A DNA stretch of 64,000 nucleotides. Source: Dictyophora rubrovolvata. Taxonomy: Eukaryota; Basidiomycota; Agaricomycetes; Phallales; Phallaceae. Position 1 is the first letter of the stretch. Each line of letters opens with the position of its first letter. Shown in pieces: positions 59,057-64,000 of the stretch. The notes beneath the pieces were generated by a model, which was not told the DNA's origin, made no database searches, and saw only the letters and a program-made list of their open reading frames with translations. The stretch covers positions 1,736,001 through 1,800,000 of the forward strand of contig CP114122.1 of the NCBI GenBank assembly GCA_029959195.1, given 5' to 3'. The position numbers were made by a program, and so were the translations under genes.

Positions 59057-59751
59057 CTGATGATAGTTGGGAGAGAAAGAGCTGAGGCGTGTTGGGCGTC
59101 CTTATACCCCGTGTAACCACCACGATGCATGGCGCTTATTTAAAGTTATCTGCAACAGGGAATGTCTTCTGAACATCTTCGTGGGGTCGAAGCGGCCTTC
59201 AATATAATATGCAAGGTCGTCCTTGACCTCCAGCTTCCCAGCGAGACGAAATACGAATCTTTTCACTGCCAATGATGATGGTAGACAAGGGAGGAGTTTG
59301 GGAAGCAATTGTAAGATACGAGTTTCCGCGAGTATATAATAAAGACCGCTCGCCAGGATAGTAACCAATACGAATAGGACCTTGTCCTTCGGGTATCGGA
59401 AACCTCGAAAGTACAGTTGATTAGTACATTTGCGGTAACGTCAGAGTAACCTGTGCTGGTCACGTATGGCAGACCTTAAAGGAATGAGAGGGGCTACACA
59501 GGTGGGAGTATTGGAGCTCAAGAAGGATGGAAATGCAGGCTCGAAATCAATCAGAATCGAAACCAGTAATCGACAGGGAAAGGAATATCGAACTGGAGGT
59601 TGTACGATGAAATTAAAGAGAAGGAAATCACGAAGCATTTGATATTGCTGTAAGCTAGTTGGGGGGAACCGAATGTATGGTTGAAGGGATAGCCAACAAC
59701 GACATGCAGCCATCACTACTCAGGTGACGCTAGAGGTGTAGCCTCGCTATC
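59057..59751. other. Intergenic, includes a repeat shared with 51.6 kb
   Basis: No supported gene. Segment 59249-59364 matches 51618-51795 (shared blocks cttttcactgccaatg, aagggaggagtttgg, gaccgctcgccaggatagta). Open frames of 66-91 codons on the minus strand have no family features. Confidence 0.5.
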
Positions 59752-60198
59752 CTAAGAGAACGACGCCGGCAACTCTCTAAAAGACTTCAAAATCAAATGA
59801 AAATCAAGGAAAGTGAAATAAACACACCCTATCACTGCACCGGCATCGACCCGAGTCTTGCCATCTGTGTCATAAGAAATTACCATCGCGCTCGGAGAAA
59901 ACTTGCGTTCCAACTCCCCTCTCGTCTTGACCCTCTTCGGAACGCCAAAAAATTCAGAAGGTACAGGAATAGCGTCGATCTCCTTCGAAGAGTAGGTCCG
60001 ACCGCTGAGATCCGCAAAGCAGCAGATGAATTTGTGTGTTTGGCCCTTTAAGTCGTCGTAGCGGACGATGCTGGCTGGCCTGCTTGTTTCCGATTCGACG
60101 ACGTGGAGTAAAGACTTGACTGCCTCTCTGGGCAGGTAGTTTTCTAGAGCATCGTCTTCGAGCTCGTAGCCGATGAAGATAACGGGGAATCCACCCAT
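59752..60198 (-). CDS. Hypothetical protein, unknown family
   Basis: An ORF of 148 codons starting MGGFPVIFIGYELEDDALEN on the same strand as, and upstream of, the dynamin-like gene. It reads LPREAVKSLLHVVESETSRP, ASIVRYDDLKGQTHKFICCF, ADLSGRTYSSKEIDAIPVPS, FFGVPKRVKTRGELERKFSP, SAMVISYDTDGKTRVDAG. The composition looks like a soluble alpha/beta protein, with no signal peptide or span. A donor-like gtgtgt near 59827 hints at an intron, so the last 25 residues (VYFTFLDFHLILKSFRELPA) may be intronic. I do not recognise the family. It lies inside the block bracketed by the SDH5/GT32 duplication and may have travelled with the dynamin gene. Confidence 0.55.
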   Translation of the reverse strand: MGGFPVIFIGYELEDDALENYLPREAVKSLLHVVESETSRPASIVRYDDLKGQTHKFICCFADLSGRTYSSKEIDAIPVPSEFFGVPKRVKTRGELERKFSPSAMVISYDTDGKTRVDAGAVIGCVYFTFLDFHLILKSFRELPASFS

Positions 60199-60782
60199 GA
60201 TTTCAACTTGAACGTGGAAGTTAAGGACAAAAGCACAAACGGATAAACGGGCTGCGCGGATCAGCGTCTTACGTCATTTTTCCGCAGGCCCAGGTTGATG
60301 AAGGAGGACTCTGAGTTGAAAGAATAAGTTGACGGTGTGGGGCCTTCTTCTCCGTCTTTTCTTCATTTCTCTTCGTTATTCTGACAACTTGTTAGCTTAT
60401 GGATGAGCCGGATTGGGATATTTATTATTGGGCTATCGGTAAAAAGATGGGTTTAATCGCCACTGTTGGCCGAGTTAAGAAAGCACGCGGCGAATGAAGG
60501 AAAAGTCGTTAGACGTATGCCAGATTTAGTTACAGCCCAATGAAAATGTCTACATATGTCAAAAGAATCTATTAATTAAAGTTGTAATATGTACCGCTAT
60601 GATTAGTATCTACGACCGTAGTGGATAATAAATAATTAATTGCAGAGGTGATAGTTGTTTGTCTGTCCATGATGATGCGAGGAGGATGCTATTTCCCTGA
60701 CGGGCCAAGGTTTTGCTTTGCGTCTTTCTCGTAAAAGACGGCCTGGTGAGAAAATTCTGGAGCGCAAGCTAACAGGTACGGA
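60199..60782. other. Spacer holding direct repeat copy 2
   Basis: Promoter side of the unknown gene (60199-60300), then the broken SDH5 copy and the original spacer between SDH5 and GT32. The 179 bp at 60578-60756 is present here only. Confidence 0.6.
60303..60543 (+). pseudogene. Truncated, frameshifted SDH5 copy
   Basis: Holds the last codons of exon 1, the intron and exon 2 of SDH5. Exon 2 starts intact ([17 protein letters not shown], from 60396), but a 14-nt deletion after GGTAAAAA shifts the frame, giving MGLIATVGRVKKARGE and a stop. The presequence and first core motif are absent. Confidence 0.85.
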
Positions 60783-60849
60783 CTAGTTTTGTAAAGAAGG
60801 GGATAATGCCGTGTTAAATTTTCTCAACAAATATCGATCGACCCATCCG
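60303..60849 (+). repeat. Direct repeat copy 2: 3' ends of SDH5 and GT32
   Basis: Same order and orientation as 55490-55857. It begins in the SDH5 exon 1 end (gagttgaaagaa) and runs into the last codons of the intact GT32 gene (60783-60849). It carries 179 bp (60578-60756) missing from copy 1, framed by AATT on both sides. Confidence 0.85.
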
Positions 60850-62328
60850 TTTTCGGGAAAGGCTTTGTCCCATTGATTATGTAGATGAATTGCGAATATT
60901 TTTTGTAACGTTCTATTAAGAGGACTGTCTTCTTCCTGAAGAGATAGTCCGTTGGCCCATGTCTTCTTGTCAGGGGCAAATGGATCAGGTAATCTGTTGT
61001 CCAGACGGCAGGATCGACCTTCCGAGAAGCAGAATGGGAGGATTTTGAAAGGTGGTATTCCATTCGCGATGAGACGGCGCCATAGTTTGAGGTAGAGTGT
61101 TGAGCCCCAATCGGTGGTACCTTTGCGTGGAGGTGGACTTGAAGCCATGATGTGGAAGAATTCGCAGAGATAGGGAGAGTGTTTGAAGAAGTTCATTAAA
61201 GCGCCGTTGAAAGGAGTGTATTTTTTATCTGAATTATATATAGTTTCTAAGAATAACCTGTGAAGTGAGATAAAGTGTAATGCACTACGTACCGTGACAA
61301 TCCCATTGGGTAACGAACTCGTGTTCTAATAAAGGCGAGAAATCCCTCGTTAGCAAAGTATCCATATCAACCCATGCGCCACCAAAGTTCCATAACAAGA
61401 GGAGACGGAGAAGATCACCGTCAACCCAAGCTCTCTGGTCGTGCGTATTGAGCAGTGGGCTGTCCTGAAGCGCTGTACCTTGAGCCAAATCACGAATGCT
61501 GACTGTTCGTAATTCAAATCTGTCGGGGTACCGTGTGAGCCAAGGACGGAGAACGGGATTTCGAGACAAGTCTCCGTTGGACCAAAGGATGAGTTTCGAA
61601 TTTTGTGTGTTTTGAGTGGCGAAAAAGGACTTGACCATCCATTCTTGACGTGTGCCGAGGGGAGCGAGGTCGACACGCCAATAAGTGTGGTATAGCTGCG
61701 TATGCTGCGGAGGGTGGGCAGATGGATTCGGCTGGATGGTGCCTGCGAAGTCGTAGCAGTCCAAGCCAAGCTGCATGGGCATGCCTGCTTGGATCTCTGT
61801 GTGCTTTGGGCCCATAGCCAAAGTGAGGTTGTACGCTGAATTGGCGACTCGGGCTTTGTCGAAGCATCCGTGTAGAGAAGAAAGGGACTTTATTTCGGAT
61901 TCGACCCAGCGACGTGAGTAGAGAGACAGCTCGACGTGAAGCTCCCAGAAGAAGAAAAATATGAACAGCGGAAGAACGAACAGCAAGATTCGCCATCTGT
62001 ATCGACACGCCATGCCAAGGAAGGTGTACAGATGGCCCTGAAGCCGACGAGCTTTCAAGGGACTACCTCCGCTTCCGTGGGCAGCCTTGCCTGCGCCGTT
62101 GCGGTGTGATGAGGTTGGGGTAGTAGTAAAGTGACTGGCGGTAGGTAATGGCGGAGAATTATTATTGCTGTTCTTATTAAAGAAAGGAAGCTGGTAGTCG
62201 TAATTGTAAGAGAGAGTCTTTTCAGACTTTTCGTCGATGTCGAGGGACTTGTTGGGTTCGTCAGAGTTGTAGAGGCGCACCATCTTTGCGACGACTGAAT
62301 ACCGTCGCGTCAGAGTTCTTGTTGACAT
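60783..62328 (-). CDS. Glycosyltransferase family 32, type II membrane protein
   Basis: Golgi-type glycosyltransferase with the DXD sugar-binding domain (GT32/A4GALT-like). A basic, Ser/Asn-rich cytoplasmic N-terminus of about 110 residues is followed by one span (RWRILLFVLPLFIFFFFWEL). The lumenal domain reads YHTYWRVDLAPLGTRQEWMV, SKLILWSNGDLSRNP, RAWVDGDLLRLLLLWNFGGA and WVDMDTLLTRDF, with the DxD motif (DMD) at about residues 325-327. After an intron (about 61197-61290) the second exon gives MNFFKHSPYLCEFFHIMASS, TTDWGSTLYLKLWRRLI, ILPFCFSEGRSC, IFAIHLHNQWDKAFP, and ends FNTALSPSLQN. About 490 residues. A start at the ATG for residue 16 is also possible. Donor and acceptor are unknown. 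The last 25 codons lie inside direct repeat copy 2. Confidence 0.88.
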
Positions 62329-64000
62329 TTATATGATATGTGGACGCGGGGCGTGGGGTCCGTGACATATGTAGGTGCGGGTGACACCGCAGGCCAAGAG
62401 ATGGACAGCAATTACGCGCTGCGAGGCACTTTCCGGATCGAAACAGTTTTTTCCATACTCACCATCATCATTTGCTTAAGCAAGTGATTTAAAGAAGATC
62501 TAGAACGTAGGACACCAATCAGAAATCACCAGGTTTTATATATCTCTGGTCATGAGGGCCTGGCTAGAATGTAAATGTAAGGACTCGGATAAACCTTAAT
62601 CTTTTGATTTTGAAAAGCATTGAACAAGTTCTATTCATTTGAAAAAGCATATCATCCCAAAGTAATTAAAATCCCTGTTTTGATATCGTAAATTTTGATT
62701 ACTGCGGTGTAAAGACTGGTTGCAACTACTGCGTAGACGCAATTTCAAGTTGTCTCGATCGATGTTCAGCTCGCAGCAACAGTTTCTGATATATTGTGGT
62801 TCGGACCGATAATTGTCTGACTGCAGAAACACAGCCTTTTTACTCCTTTTTGACCACATAGCTTGGCAATTGCAATGTTTCTACGCCGATTATGATAGCC
62901 GTACTCGCAAACATACGGAACCAGTGACTGCATCGATATATACTTAACAGTTGAGCCAGCCTTGTGTTGCAAACAGGGACGATCTCTATGTTCATAGCCT
63001 CATGTACTATAATACTATAGTACATTCTTCTCGGTGAACACTTGCCAGTGTGCGTTGTACACATCTATATATTGAAAACTCCGCCGACGCGACATCGAAA
63101 CCCGTGAGGGGCCGGGTTACCCGTCGATGCATGGCAACAAATCACTCAGTGAAGTGGTTCAATGAAAATAGATCTCACGCTTCTATGGTCAAAATCACAT
63201 TGCAGACGGACCCAGCTTCACGTCGTGAGAATTGGTCCTTCGTTGAGGGAAACATATATCAAGAACAAGCCTCTTCCATTCATATGTCGGGTGTTATATT
63301 GTTCCATGGCGCTTCCAGGGTATTTTATACGTTTCAAGCAGGAGAAGACATCCCAGACGCGTAACCCAATCACAATTAACCGGCGGTTCTTTTCTCCGAC
63401 CTCCCCGACTCGGTCCATTTGAGGAAATGCAACATTGGACTTGTTAACGAACCCAAATACTGCTCCCGCTCCTATCTATTAACCTTAGCAGACATACAAA
63501 TTCTCGGATGTTAGCTCCCACCGCTGGAATTGGCATCATGAAGATGGTTTGGCAGGATGGTTGGTCCAAACTATTCATGGGGAGTTGATGAAATGTATAG
63601 ACAAAGTTACTTTGAAGTACATACGTCTCAATCCTATTTCATTTGACTCATTCTCAACTCTCAACTTCATTTATAGTAGTAGTTATGCGCTGACTGCGAC
63701 AGACTAATAACTTACGAATATTAATGTTTACATACATATTCAATACCGTTCAGGCAGAAGATAGAGTCATCAAGGTAAAAGTAGTTGATAAAAACCGGCC
63801 TTAAAAAACAATCATTGAATTGCGTTGACGTTGAAGCTCGAAGCTTTGAAGCCCCAGGCCACAGGCTCGTGTGCTTCTGGCAGTCAAATATACGTTTTGG
63901 TTTCGAATACACGAATTGCATCAACGTTTGGCGACCACAAATATCACAGCAGCTATAATGGGCTTCGCATAGAGATTTGGATATCCCTAACATAGCCAGA
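62329..64000. other. Intergenic, no supported gene
   Basis: Upstream region of the GT32 gene and about 1.5 kb without recognisable genes. Open frames on both strands (up to about 104 codons) are featureless and overlap one another. Confidence 0.45.

Noticed and set aside
59102-59463. Overlapping minus-strand ORFs upstream of the dynamin start
   Set aside because: They cross a repeat shared with 51.6 kb and show no splice continuity with the dynamin gene.
63050-63422. Overlapping 86- and 104-codon plus-strand ORFs
   Set aside because: Two frames and the opposite strand are all open over the same stretch, with no family features.

Overview
The window is nuclear DNA from a filamentous basidiomycete, most likely a mushroom-forming agaricomycete. 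The genes are broken by many 45-65 bp introns with GT...AG ends and CTNAY-like branch sites, intergenic gaps are short, and several families are typical of Agaricomycetes: tandem DUF6534 membrane proteins, a dynamin-type GTPase, a GT32 glycosyltransferase with an N-terminal anchor, and Pro/Ser-rich regulators. No rRNA gene, complete tRNA, CRISPR array or intact transposon was seen. Coordinates run from start codon to stop codon and include introns; exon joins were read by eye from splice motifs and frame continuity.

Layout. 1-2.3 kb: no supported gene. 2.4-5.7 kb: multidrug-type MFS transporter (+). 5.9-10.2 kb: a DnaJ/RRM spliceosomal protein (-) and the SSU-processome WD40 protein PWP2 (+), divergent with 71 bp between start codons. 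10.3-12.7 kb: a small single-span membrane protein and TFIIE-alpha (both -). 12.8-13.4 kb: a possible unrecognised minus-strand gene. 13.4-18.7 kb: ATG11 (+). 20.4-22.9 kb: hexose/lactose permease (+). 24.4-26.0 kb: RAD23 (-). 26.4-27.4 kb: F-box-like protein (-). 28.8-30.7 kb: NDUFA2 (-) and a RAX1-like RGS membrane protein (+), divergent. 31.5-32.8 kb: ALYREF/YRA1-like mRNA export adaptor (-). 33.0-35.0 kb: phenol-hydroxylase-type FAD monooxygenase (-). 35.9-37.9 kb: auxin-efflux-carrier family transporter (-). 38.9-40.5 kb: zinc-cluster regulator (-). 42.6-46.6 kb: two tandem DUF6534 proteins (-). 47.3-48.2 kb: a second ALYREF-like protein (+). 48.4-50.1 kb: split-PH-domain protein (+). 50.1-52.8 kb: repeat-rich gap. 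52.8-55.7 kb: FAD oxidoreductase and SDH assembly factor SDHAF2/SDH5 (+). 56.2-60.2 kb: dynamin-like GTPase and an unknown protein (-). 60.8-62.3 kb: GT32 glycosyltransferase (-). 62.3-64 kb: nothing supported.

Most genes are unrelated housekeeping or accessory genes placed side by side. The most structured part is 50-61 kb. A block holding the dynamin gene, the unknown gene and a hairpin element is bracketed by two direct copies of a segment that contains the 3' ends of SDH5 and of the GT32 gene. The simplest reading is that SDH5 and GT32 were once convergent neighbours and that the dynamin block was inserted with duplication of the target segment. Each copy keeps one gene intact and leaves a broken fragment of the other. 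A further repeat is shared with the gap at 50-52.8 kb, which is itself bracketed by a diverged direct repeat. Other points of interest are an unusually long intron inside the RRM of the first ALYREF gene, a PH domain split by a Ser-rich insert, and a very long Ser/Pro tail on ATG11.
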